From assembly GCA_000727475.1 (NCBI GenBank), contig KL647288.1, forward strand, positions 1,151,285 through 1,215,284: a stretch of 64,000 bases of DNA. Reading direction: 5' to 3'. This document shows positions 24,050-34,200 of the stretch, piece after piece (within the stretch, counting starts at the first letter, position 1; every line of letters starts with the position of its first letter). This DNA is from Sarcocystis neurona (taxonomy: Eukaryota > Apicomplexa > Conoidasida > Eucoccidiorida > Sarcocystidae). The position numbers and the translations under genes are program-made. The notes beneath the pieces were generated by a model. That model ran no database searches. It was not told the origin of the DNA and saw only the letters and a list, made by a program, of their open reading frames with translations.

Positions 24050-26665
24050 GTAAGTGTTTTCTTCAGTACATAAATGTCCATAAAAAGTATGGACGCCTGC
24101 TCAGACATCAACTAGCCTACTTATACGAGAAAACTTGTGCAGTTACACATATGTGTATTCGATATATATACACACATGTGAAAACACGCATATCTATATA
24201 TGTACATATATATACATATGTATACATATGTAGCGAGAGAGAGCGGGAGAGGAAGAAAGGCAGTTACAAAGCTGCGAAGCCTTGCGTCAGCTGGTAATGT
24301 GTAAGCGCCTCTGCTATGGTTCGTCTACCTGCTTGGACCCGTATGTGTGATGTATAGATACATGCATATAGACATATATATATATGTATATGTACAGAGA
24401 GAGAAAAAGACACACAGCTGCGAAGCGTTGCGTCAGCTGGTCGTGTATACGCGCCTCTGCTGTGATTCGTCTAGCTGCTTGGACACTTACGTATGCATAT
24501 ATATATATAGAGAGGGAGAGAAAGACACAGAGCTGCGAAGCCTTGCGTCAGCTGAAAATGTGTAAGCGTCTCTGCTACGATTCGCCTAGCTGCTTGGAAG
24601 CGTGAGGACTCTCACTTTCGTCGTCTCATGCAGCTTTCCTCACCTCCTCGAAAATGCCTTTCTCTTCCTCCCTTCCTCTCTGCTTCGTTTGATACATATA
24701 TATCTAACGTATGTATATCTCATGCCGAGAGCATACATATATATTGGTCCACAACTGCCGGAAGAGTCTGTTCGAGGTTCTCGAGGCTCATGTCTGTGGC
24801 ATCGGGTATACGGAAGTATACTTGTGGCTCCACGTTTTACTACAGGATTTACGTATATATGTGTAGCTATAGATGCGAATACACCCTTCAATACCTATCT
24901 GTCCCTCTACAAATATATATATATATATGTATATACATATAGGCGCGCAATCTTACATTTATCCCTATGTGTGTACATATGTGTCTATATACACAGGTCT
25001 GCACTTGCATACGTATCTGTCTATCGATGTGGAAACTCATATATATATATGTATATATATGGACGTGTGAACTCGTATGTGTACCTGTCGATCATATCAC
25101 GTAGAAAAAGGCTGACCAGAGGCGCGACCCGTCTCGTCTCCTTTGCTGTGTCCATAGCTCTCTTTTCCTCCTGTTACACCTGTTTCCGCATATAACCACA
25201 TATATTTGTACGTATAGATACGTACGTGTATGTACAGGAGTCTCTTTACGTGAACCTGGCGAGGCGTCGGTGCAGCTGGCTGCCTTCTTTATATCTTTTT
25301 TGTGTAGAAGAGATAAAGCAGCGCTGTCGTTATCCTGCAGCAGCTCCGACAGCAGATAAGTTTGCTGCAACACGCTGCGTAGCGCACGTTTCTGTCCCGG
25401 TTGTCCGCTGCTGCTGGGCGACTCTAGCCTGCGCTGCTGCTTCCTTTCGAAGTGTGCCAGCTGCTGCAGCTGCAGCAGATTCTTTCGTGCAAGTGGAAAC
25501 ATTTTATTCTGTCGAATATACTTGGACGTCCATCACACGTCTTCACTCAGACGTGAGACACCTCTACAAAGAAACCTGCACGTACCTATTTCCCCATATA
25601 TACATGTATGTGTGGATATTGAGAACCGTCAATATTAACACCTGGGAGATAACTTAGATACGTAGTTCCTCCGAACTATACCAGTGCTGCTGCTGCTGTT
25701 CCTGCACCAGACTACTGTCTCCGTGCTGCTGGGGAGGTGCTGATGTTGTCGGAGGTGCTGCTGCTGCTGTTGCTCTTGTAGGTGAAGCTGGTGCCGCCAC
25801 ACGTGACTTTTGCCATTGCGTCGATGCTGCTGCTGCGTCTGCTGTGTATTTCTTAGTGTGAAGTGACTGCTGAAGCTGCAAAACATGCTGCTGCTCGGCC
25901 GTCTCCTCTGGCTCTGCGCGCTGCGGCTACGATTTTGCTGTTGGTGCTGCAGTGATACCAGCGATATCCATGGCACAGACGATCGACGCTGCGCGCACAG
26001 CTTTTACCGGGTCCGCTGCTTCTGCTGCTGCGTCTTTCAACGACACGTGGCTTCCTTTGTTCAGCCGTTTTGCCCGGTCCCCTGCGAACAGCAACGCCGG
26101 CAGTATACAGCAGCAACAGGCGACTGCCGGCGTGTCAGCAGCAGTCCCGCCGTCACTCCCCTCACGACCACAGCAGCAGTCCTACGCTTCTCCCGGCTAC
26201 GGCAGCTCACTGCAAGCTTCGTACAACCAGCAGTATAATTACGGCACCAACAGCAACCAGCGTCTGCTGCAGCCGCAGGAACAGACGCAGCTGCAGCAGC
26301 AGCAGCAGTTGTATGCCCAGCTCCCGCCGGCGGCGTACTACATGACTACGGCGCCTTCGGCCGTTGCTGCTGAGGCAGCACCGCCGGCACCGGCCGTAGT
26401 AGCAGCAGTACTACCGACAGCAGCAGCTGTTCCGTATGCCGCATATGCTGTGCCGTACCCACAAGCAGTTTCACTAGCCGCACCAAGTGGGACGACACCT
26501 CTGTACTACATAGCATACGGACAACAGCACGTTGCTTCTGCTACTGGAGCGACAAGTAGCGGGACAAGTGGTCTACGCGCACCGCAGAGCGTTGACAGTA
26601 GCTACAGTTCCTCTTTAGGTAGCCCTCTGAGAAGACTGCACATCTTTTCAGCTAGCATAAAATGA
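22900..26665 (+). CDS. Two-exon Ala/Gln-rich protein, function unknown
   Basis: Exons are 22900-24049 and 25953-26665, giving 620 residues. Exon 1 is Ala-rich (about 30-170) and then Gln/Glu/Lys/His-rich (about 250-340, with a 30-bp repeat). It ends with ordinary sequence, NMATAFDQFTRLSGAF, at a GTAAGT donor (phase 1). Exon 2 starts after a CTG-rich acceptor (GTTGGTGCTGCAG) with matching phase and reads IPAISMAQTIDAARTAF, then SFNDTWLPLFSRFARSP. A Gln patch follows, then a Pro/Ala/Tyr/Val-rich tail with PYAAYAVPYPQ. The phase match and the protein-like sequence on both sides of the junction support the join. The 1.9-kb intron holds TA tracts and a three-copy repeat. No domain is recognised, and the tail is only loosely like proline/tyrosine-rich structural proteins. 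The ATG at 22900 is the first in a frame open from 22777. Confidence 0.6.
23750..23850 (+). repeat. 30-bp coding minisatellite (Gln/Glu/Lys/His)
   Basis: About three copies of a 30-bp unit read QQEKHQQYEQ in frame, with unit-to-unit changes such as YEQ to RQE. Confidence 0.8.
24262..24602 (+). repeat. Three-copy intronic repeat, ~115-147 bp spacing
   Basis: The word AGCTGCGAAGCCTTGCGTCA recurs at about 24270, 24417 and 24533 (with one base change in copy 2). Each copy is followed by a similar ~60-base block that includes CTGCTTGGA, and is preceded by a purine-rich GAGAGAAAG stretch. TA tracts separate the copies. It lies in the intron of the 22900-26665 gene. Confidence 0.85.
25953..26665 (+). 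CDS. Exon 2 of the two-exon Ala/Gln-rich gene
   Basis: It starts after a CTGCAG acceptor, with two bases completing the split codon. It ends at TGA 26663-26665 after 236 complete codons. If this were an independent gene, its first ATG would be at 25970. Confidence 0.65.
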
Positions 26666-27345
26666 AGGGTACAGCACCGAGAGATCGCCAGCAGTAGTTG
26701 CAGGGGCAACCCGACTACTTGCAGGGGCGGCAAACTGAGGATGGGCAGCTGTAGCAACTTCAGTACAGCAGAAGGAGCAGCGCCTTGAGCGTTTGCGGCA
26801 GGAAAGGACGCAGCAAGACACAGCGACAGCAGCACGGGAGATGCAGCAGGGGAAGAGTAATTTAGCTGCAGCAGCCGGGAGAAAGCTAAGACACAGCAGC
26901 GTGCGACATACTCGAGGAGCAGGCAAAGCAGCAATCACAGGAGGAGGGCTCGTAGTAGCAGCAGCTGCTGCTGGCGTCGTCTTGACTTGGAGCAGCAGAA
27001 GCTTTCGCAGCAGAGGAAGCTGCAGTGTGTGAAGCGGGCGGAGCAGCATAAGCAACAGACCGCAGGTAGAAAGTAGGGAGACGGAGGCAGCAGGCATCAA
27101 GCTACAGCAGCAGAGTTTGTGGCCGTCGCGCATTAGGTCGGTACGCCGGAGGGCTTCGAGCGGCAGGAAGAAGGTCGACTCGGGTCCTTGAGATAATTAC
27201 TAAAGAACCAGCCCGGTTAGTTGACGAATCACAAATGACAAAAACAGCAACAGGGGAAGACAGAACAGCAACAGCAGCCGCACTAGCCGGCAGTGATGAA
27301 GCGCCAGCAGCATGTGGCAGCGTGCTACGGCCTCGTCACCCTGCC
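26666..27345 (+). pseudogene. Decayed Ala/Gln-type coding relic
   Basis: Protein-like pieces are spread over several plus frames: one at about 26770-27030 (RLERLRQERTQQDTATAARE, then an Ala-rich hydrophobic stretch) and one at about 27140-27358 (TRVLEIITKEPARLVDESQ). CAG/GCA codons are frequent but interrupted by stops and frame changes. There is no ATG plus splice chain I can defend. It may be a broken paralog or the remains of a 3' exon. The minus strand is also open at 26648-27133, but its Leu/Cys/Ala content is what an antisense reading of CAG gives. Confidence 0.35.
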
Positions 27346-27902
27346 CGGACACGGCCGTAGCTCCGAAGAGCTAGTCCATACGAACAGAACACGTCCCACT
27401 GACACAAACTTTGGTGTACGTACATGGAGAAACGGGGGCACAACCCCATATGAAAGTTGAGTGGCAGTGCACAAACGTGCGCACGCCGGGTATCCGTGCG
27501 TATAGATGAATCCTTACAACACAAAAGGTAATGAACATTCCCGCGTACAGGTGCAACATTGGGGAACAACTCGATGGCGTTGACGCTTTACGCCACACAC
27601 GCTCGTGTGTGCACGAGCAATCCTGTGGAACATGGATGTTTTTGATGAGAGAGAGCGAGGTGGAGAAATAGAGCTACGGATACACAGATTGAGACACACT
27701 TTCCTTGCAACGTGCAGAATCTACGTAGGATAAACGTCTAGTAAGGCATACCTCCGTCACACGCATAGACGATACTCAGCTACGTCTCTGTAGTGTACGT
27801 GCAACTACGGTGTGTTTGAAGGGCCACTGCAAGGAGCAACCCAGATTGCGGCTGATAGTGACGTACACGTCCAGCTGATAGTGGAGCACACGTGCATCTG
27901 TG

Positions 27903-28023
27903 CGTCTTTGCACTATCTTTCGGAAGAAACAAACGAGAGCTGCACTACCAAAAGTGGAAATTTGGCATCTTTGCACTACACATGGAGATAAACAGATTAG
28001 AGGTGCACTAGTAAGAGTGGAAA
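27903..28023 (+). repeat. Diverged ~60-bp tandem pair
   Basis: Two units begin CTTTGCACTA and end GTGGAAA. They share GAGRKGCACTA and AGAGTGGAAA-type words with many substitutions between. Confidence 0.6.
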
Positions 28024-28799
28024 CAACCGAACACACAACGTAGCAACTAGGCTGTGGACGTTCGTGAACCCAGCCAGTAAAACGGTAATACGAGCGAACA
28101 GCCGAAAACAACTGCGCAGCAAAAGCAATGTTAAGTCACGTCCATCGCTTCAGTGGTGTTAGTCAGCGCCTCCCGTAAAGCGCATTATGGCGGTCCCGTT
28201 GATACGTGTAAACACGTGCGGAAATCGGGAAGAAATCTTAGTGCCACAGGGGTTCTCGGCCACCTGTCCGGGTAACGATAAGCGGCAATGTTACGAACAA
28301 CTTGTGGGGACATAAATTTTGCACCTGCCAAGACGGGGAAACATGAATTCCTCGGTAGACAGGAAGCACCATTGAGCACTTACGCAGATGTGCACACGCG
28401 GGCAATACAGCGGTATAGTCCGACACGCAGCCATGTAGACGCGTGGAGACGAAGAGGTGGACCACTGGACAAGAGCCGTGTCCTGTCACCTATATATTCT
28501 GCGATATAGAGGACTAATGAGTTACACCTCTTTACTCGACGCGTATGCTGGTGCGAGCGTTAAGCGTAAATTGTGCCTGTTCCCATACACGTGCACGTAC
28601 GTCTGTTTGCTGCTTAGAACGTAATTTTACTTCGATTTATAGACATAACAAATGATGCGTGTCTTGTATAGGGGGCCTGGCGCGAACCTCACCGTATCCG
28701 AACTGCCCGACGAGTGCAAGGAAGATAACTAGACTGCATGTGGACGTGCCCTGACATATACACGCTCACGCCAATTAGACGTACGTATGCGATAATCAT

Positions 28800-28834
28800 A
28801 CACATATATATATATATCGAGAGAGAGAGAGAGA
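28800..28834. repeat. (TA)n followed by (GA)n
   Basis: A TA tract runs directly into about eight GA units. Confidence 0.9.
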
Positions 28835-29006
28835 CCGAGAAGTATCACCTTGGTAGTGGTAGCCCACTTTCTCATGATGGATACATCACCCATCGGCGTA
28901 CAGTGCGCCGAGTTGATTTCTGGGTCACATCTTATTCTTACCAGTGTTACTGTTTGAGTCAAACCGCGGAGAGCGTGGATTCAGATACTCACCTCCACGT
29001 TAGTGT

Positions 29007-29037
29007 CTCTCTCTCTCCCTCTCTCTCCACATGTGTG

Positions 29038-29070
<33 letters not shown>

Positions 29071-29072
29071 GC
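29007..29072. repeat. (CT)n followed by (TA)n
   Basis: CT units and then a TA run of more than 20 bases, in mirror order to the tract ~200 bases upstream. Confidence 0.9.
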
Positions 29073-29497
29073 GATTTCGGTCATAAGGTCAGTGGAAGTA
29101 TTTATAAATTCGGCCCTCGACGGTGTAATGCCTTCACGTCAGAATGTGGGCAGCATTGTCTTTGCCTCCTGCGCAAAGGAGTGAGCTGGATTCTGAATTC
29201 CCGGCTGGAGAGGTGTGTCGTCTGCACAAGTTGGGACTTGCCGGACAATTCTACGTAGGCGCGATCGAGTTGTAGCAGGGAGGGTTTCCGCTTTGTAGAC
29301 TTGACACGAATCCTACAGTGGGAGCCTTGTGTGTTCTCCCATGACACCACAGACACGCATGTCTGCCTGGCGACATGCTAACGGGAGAGCGAACGGAAAG
29401 AATATATTGCGTTCGTGGAGAGGTGCTTACGTGCGCGACATTCGGAAGACGGAGACAGAGCCCAGGAAGCGTCACAACAGAGAGACCTAGGGATGAT

Positions 29498-29730
29498 GAC
29501 ACTGCGGTGTGTTTCTCTGCGGCATCGTACGGACGCCTCATCCCAGAGTAATATAGTTGTTAACAAGCGGCGGGGAACACATGTAAGCGTGTGAAACATA
29601 CACACACTCTGGTCGTCACGAGGTCGACGACATTGCGGTGTGTTTCCCTGTGGCATCGTACGGACGCCTCCTCCAAGAGTAATACAGTTGTTAACAGCAG
29701 ACGGGTAACACATGTAAGTGTGTTAAACAT
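29498..29730 (+). repeat. Diverged ~129-bp tandem duplication
   Basis: Blocks 29498-29600 and about 29627-29730 align nearly end to end. Shared parts include GCGGTGTGTTT, GGCATCGTACGGACGCCTC, AGTTGTTAACA and AACACATGTAAG, with about 10-15% substitutions. No coding function is apparent. Confidence 0.85.
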
Positions 29731-30049
29731 AGTCAAATGATGCATCGCATGGAAGCAGAGAAATGACCGCACGCGGTGTACACGCGTGCGTCGTTCGTTA
29801 CGCGACCTTGACGAAAGGCACCATACGGCGCATCCAGATGCACCCGTATGGAAGACGTGATACTTTCAATTGCGCGGCCGCTGAATAGCAATCTGGATAG
29901 TATGAAGCAGAACACCGAGCAAAATAGTACAGGAAGCAGAATAACACACGCAGCAAACTAATTCTGGGATGACGTGGCTACTGCTAGGTGGAGCCGGCAT
30001 GGAAGGTGGGTTCGACCACGCGCCAGGACACGAGGCAATAGTAGCCGCG
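29731..30049. other. Intergenic with short Ala/Gly-type open stretch
   Basis: A plus-strand piece at about 29990-30092 reads GMEGGFDHAPGHEAIVAAVG, similar in flavour to the decayed coding relics. It has no gene structure. Confidence 0.3.
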
Positions 30050-30077
30050 GTAGGCCAAGTAGGATTAGAACCACAAC
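30050..30077 (-). repeat. Partial, degenerate copy of the tRNA-Arg 3' end
   Basis: These 28 bases match about 24-25 positions of the T-arm and 3' acceptor strand of the neighbouring tRNA-Arg, in the same orientation. The T-loop TTCGAAT is changed to TTCTAAT and one base is missing from the stem. No D-arm or anticodon arm can be found beside it. Confidence 0.6.
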
Positions 30078-30105
30078 GTACGTAGCGCAACACGAGTAAT
30101 AGGTG

Positions 30106-30179
30106 TAGGCCGAGCAGGATTCGAACCCACGACCACCCGATCCGTAGTCGGGCATTCTATCCAACTGAACTATCGGCCC
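30106..30179 (-). tRNA. tRNA-Arg, anticodon ACG
   Basis: On the minus strand 74 bases fold as a full cloverleaf. The acceptor stem GGGCCGA pairs with TCGGCCT (one G-U). The D-arm is GTTC/GAAT with loop AGTTGGATA. The anticodon stem CCCGA/TCGGG carries loop CTACGGA, so the anticodon is ACG. The T-arm is GTGGG/CCTGC (with G-U pairs) with loop TTCGAAT, and the discriminator base is A. There is no intron and CCA is not encoded. A-box (TAGTTCAGTTGG) and B-box (GTTCGAATCC) elements for RNA polymerase III are inside the gene. I see no T4 terminator in the ~60 bases downstream, which is odd for a Pol III gene. Adenosine 34 would normally be deaminated to inosine to read CGU/CGC/CGA; this is family knowledge. 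Confidence 0.95.
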
Positions 30180-30814
30180 TGACATCAACCCTGCGGCACA
30201 TTACTTCTAGGGAATGCACCACCACCGTCCTGCCTTCAGGGCGACGCCTTCATCTACAGAATACCTACCTACTACTAAACAGCCCACAAGTGATGGACAG
30301 TCGTCCGAGTTTCATCTTGTGAAAGTGACTGGTCTGCACTGAAGGCTCCGGTTCACGCCCACAGCGGCTACAACGGTCGAGACATATCTACGAAGACACC
30401 TGAGCGTAATAGGCAGTTCGCATACGTCTATGTAGACATACACTCTTACTTGCCGGGGGGCTTCGTCATTAACAGAGCCTCCTTTCTCAACAGAGCCTTC
30501 CTTTCTTCTCGTATCGCCGCGGCCGCTCCTGGACCGTGGATGCTTGCGGTTCAAATAAGTCTGGGCTTTCGAAGCACATACGAGGCAAACTATCCAGGCC
30601 TATTGTGTAGCAGACGTACGGAGACCCTTCTATGCTGCTGAGGAGCGGACTCACTTACGCCCTGGAATGTGCAAAAAATTCTTTCCAACGCGCGGAGCAC
30701 ACCTTTTACAATTATGTGCGGAGGAAAGAATTCACACCTCCATGTATGAAGGGCAGAGACAGACTGTTGCCCGGATGCACTACACTGCACACGACGTCCG
30801 TGCGCGCCGGAACC
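30180..30814. other. Intergenic, no gene supported
   Basis: Short open frames on both strands, no motif, low repeat content. Confidence 0.4.
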
Positions 30815-31201
30815 TTATTAAGACGACGCCTGCTGGAGCCGCTGTAGCGTGTGGCGTACTACATTTACTTGCATGCTCAGGTGTAAAATCGGGTGGCTTT
30901 TGGCACGATCGAAATTGCAGTCAACATGCTGGGACACCAAAGTGCAAAGATAGACGTCCAGTGTACACGCGGGAGTTTTTGCCGCAGTATTCGTCTTTTG
31001 AGCTACGCACACACAGACGCGTGCACGCGGGTGTGCAACATTGCCGCGTGTACACTGGACGTCTATCTTTGCACTTTGGTGTCCCAGCATGTTGACTGCA
31101 ATTTCGATCGTGCCAAAAGCCACCCGATTTTACACCTGAGCATGCAAGTAAATGTAGTACGCCACACGCTACAGCGGCTCCAGCAGGCGTCGTCTTAATA
31201 A
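30815..31201. repeat. Perfect 158-bp inverted repeat with 71-bp spacer
   Basis: The left arm 30815-30972 and the right arm 31044-31201 are exact reverse complements over all 158 bases; I compared them base by base. The match stops abruptly at both ends. The spacer is 30973-31043. The arms begin TTATTAAGACGACGCC. No target-site duplication is visible at the outer borders (ACC left, AAG right). The arms encode no known transposase fragment. Candidates are a foldback or miniature inverted-repeat element, a recent inverted duplication, or an assembly artefact. Confidence 0.95.
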
Positions 31202-34200
31202 AAGATACCCCTATTAATTTCATCCACAGTCCTGCGGCCATGAAGACGCATATGTATTCATAAGTATATTATACACAGGCTGCGTCCGTGACTTCACTGT
31301 GACGCAGGGTTGATTCGTGAACATGCACACGTGATGCAGGATGAAGGAAATCAGGTTATTGGACAGCAAAACACTGGTGTTTTGAACGGTAATTGTCACT
31401 TCGATAGCGTTTTTGAATAAGGGCTCTGAATGTCCGCTAAGGTTCGTGTTGCCGCCGTGTTACGCAGGGTTCTTACTACCCTTAACAGTGCTGTATAACT
31501 CCGATACACCATCTGCATTTGCCTTGTTGCAGAGGGTTCTGGACACTCCATCCTCTACAGATGGGGACGCGGGCGCTACTTTGTAGTTGCCCATCAGTGC
31601 TCTGTGTTTCAAATACCATGCTGAATATAGGTCCCTTCGCGTGCGTATAGTACTGATGGTTCTGGATAAAGACAACAAGTTTACGCCCTGTGGAGCGCAC
31701 CCATGGTTGCTGGTCACTTTAAGTGTCGTTCTACAGAAGAAGACAATCAGCGTTCCAACGTTTGTTTCGACAGACACTACGTCGACAGAGTACACGTACG
31801 CAAACACGTGGAAAGTCTGTGAATACGCATGCTCATATGTAGGGGTGTAAGCCTATAAACACGTTAGCACCGAAAGGCTCCAGAAGTTGAGGCGGCCCTC
31901 CCGTACAGGTTCTACACAGGCACGGGTACGCCACGTACGCTAGACACACGATACCTCTCGTGTTATCGGGCAGTACCTAATACTCACGATCTGGTTGCCA
32001 TTAAGTCTGTCACTTCCAGACTGTATAAGACTCTGTCGTAAGGTCAACCCAGAACAACTAACTACGTGTCGTCACTCCGCGTATGCGTCCAAGCGCGCTC
32101 CGCTCTGCATTCCAGTTGCCCCGCAGTTGGAGCACTGCATTTCCAGTCTACGTACTGTCTCCTTTGCTTGTCCACTGGAGTAGTTCGCTCTGTTCTCATG
32201 TCCAATATGGTACAGGAATGCAAAATGCAGTCGGCGGTGCGGCTTGATAAAGAACGACTGTACGAACTGAAAACGATTAGGAACGAACTCTACACTGTAC
32301 AATGGAGAGACGCGCTGCCTTTGAGCAGTTGGAAATTCGTCCTGCACTTCGCAGCTAGCTCATCTGACTATCTCAGTAGTTCTCGTTTCGTTGTAGACAG
32401 CACGGACACTCTTAAGCGGAAAAAGTGCATAATGGCACGGCTTCAAAACCCGTTTTTCTATGAGAGATATGAGAGATGGGAAGAACTCCGCATGTTCGAC
32501 ATTAGCTACCGCCGAGTATGTCAGTGTTTTTCGAATGTGTTGGGTATTAGTCGCATACCATCAAATACCGCTGACGCAGTACCTCTACGAAAACAACGTT
32601 TCCAGTTAACTACGAATTCTGCTTTTCCTTTGGCTCACCTGCGGTCTCATGTTGATTGAATCGAAAAGCATGTCCCTGTTTGCAAGTGTAGAGTTCTAGT
32701 CCGCCGCTGGCGGAGCACATCCGTTGTCAGTGAGCATTTCTAGATATTTACGTGCATTCCTATGTGTACCAGTATACGTGGAAATGCGTGAGAGTGCCTA
32801 CTTCAGTAGTGTTCGTATACTCGAAGGCCTCCCGGCAAGGTACGTACGCACACACTTCTTCCAAATACGTGTCTGGAGGACTGTCGCATATGAAACTACT
32901 ACAATATTTCTGAGGCAGTGGACCAACATGTGTCATGTTACGACGATGCAAAATTGTGGAAGTCTGCATCGTGTGTAATTATCCAGTTGACATTGTCACC
33001 TAGAAACGTAAGGAGCCGTAGGAGTGAGACGTACTATTACTTGACTTGCCAAGTAGCGTACTCACTACTGCAACCGCTGAGTTTATCTCAGTGAAAAGAA
33101 AAAAACCCGTGCTTGTCTACCAGACGACAGTGAGCCAGGATTGCCGTGGATGTGATGGCAAACGTATAAATAATAATTCAATGTGATCGCGTGGCCAGCA
33201 GAGAAGTTTACTTGACTGTACGTGCTAATTCGCGCGTGTACCTCGTGCTGCTTCCCCCACTTCAATTTTAAAATGCACTTCCATATCCCTTGCTCCGTCA
33301 CTGTTACCAGCAGACGGTGTAAACATAGTTTTTTTCTTTCTGAAAGGTGTACGCTGACTCGGGACAACGAACCCACGGAAGCATCATTTACATTGTGGAA
33401 AAGGTACTGCAGACCGTGAAATGCTCATCGTGCCAGTTGCCCACGTGCACCTTAGACTCTAGTTCCCACGCAACGGGCCCCTGGATCCACATACATGGTC
33501 AATGACAGAGACCCGCTACTTGTCCATAGGTGTGTACGTGCACTTTTCCATGACCATTGAATAGTGTTGACTGTGCAGACAGCTTGCGTCGTTGTGAAAT
33601 GTGCACTCGCGAGTGTGTACGTACATATACGCATGCCATCCTACACAAGCCACCTTCTCGTCGTAGCCATGTTTACGTGCGGCAGCGAATACTAATACCT
33701 ACCAATTTCACACCGTTTATTGATTGAATGGCATACCCGGTCCCATCCGAGCTGCGCCACCTGAATCACTTGTGCGAGGATTTTTAGAAGATACATTACT
33801 CGCCACGTAGCCTTGAACTCTTGAGACTCTTTTTTGTGCAGTCTGCCTTTCGATACATACACATTATCTATGACAGAGACACGCACTGCGTGTCTTCATA
33901 TGTGCACATGTATGAGTGCACACGTTGGCCTGAAGACCTACTCGTGGGCTTTCACTCAGTCCCTGGCTAGGGGAGCTTCGCGCGGTTTTCCTTGACATGA
34001 TTTCCCATGTCAGCAAGAACACGTGGGTGCCAGGATGTACTGCCTTCGCATTCTTTTAACTGCTTTCACCTTGTGTGCCCGCACTTTACGACGCGTCCTT
34101 GCCACATGGCTTTCCAGTTGGACTGCGGCTGATTGCGGGGCCTTGAGGGGCAAACACCGTCTGTACTGCCAATTCGAATTTGGTCCGTTCTATTGGAACC

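Larger units (their letters stand above)
27346..29497. other. Repeat-poor intergenic region
   Basis: Short open frames occur on both strands with no recognisable content. It contains a diverged tandem pair at 27903-28023 and microsatellites at 28800-28834 and 29007-29072. Confidence 0.45.

Noticed and set aside
30001..30020. T-arm-like word GTGGGTTCGACCAC on the plus strand
   Set aside because: No cloverleaf can be built around it; probably chance near the real tRNA.
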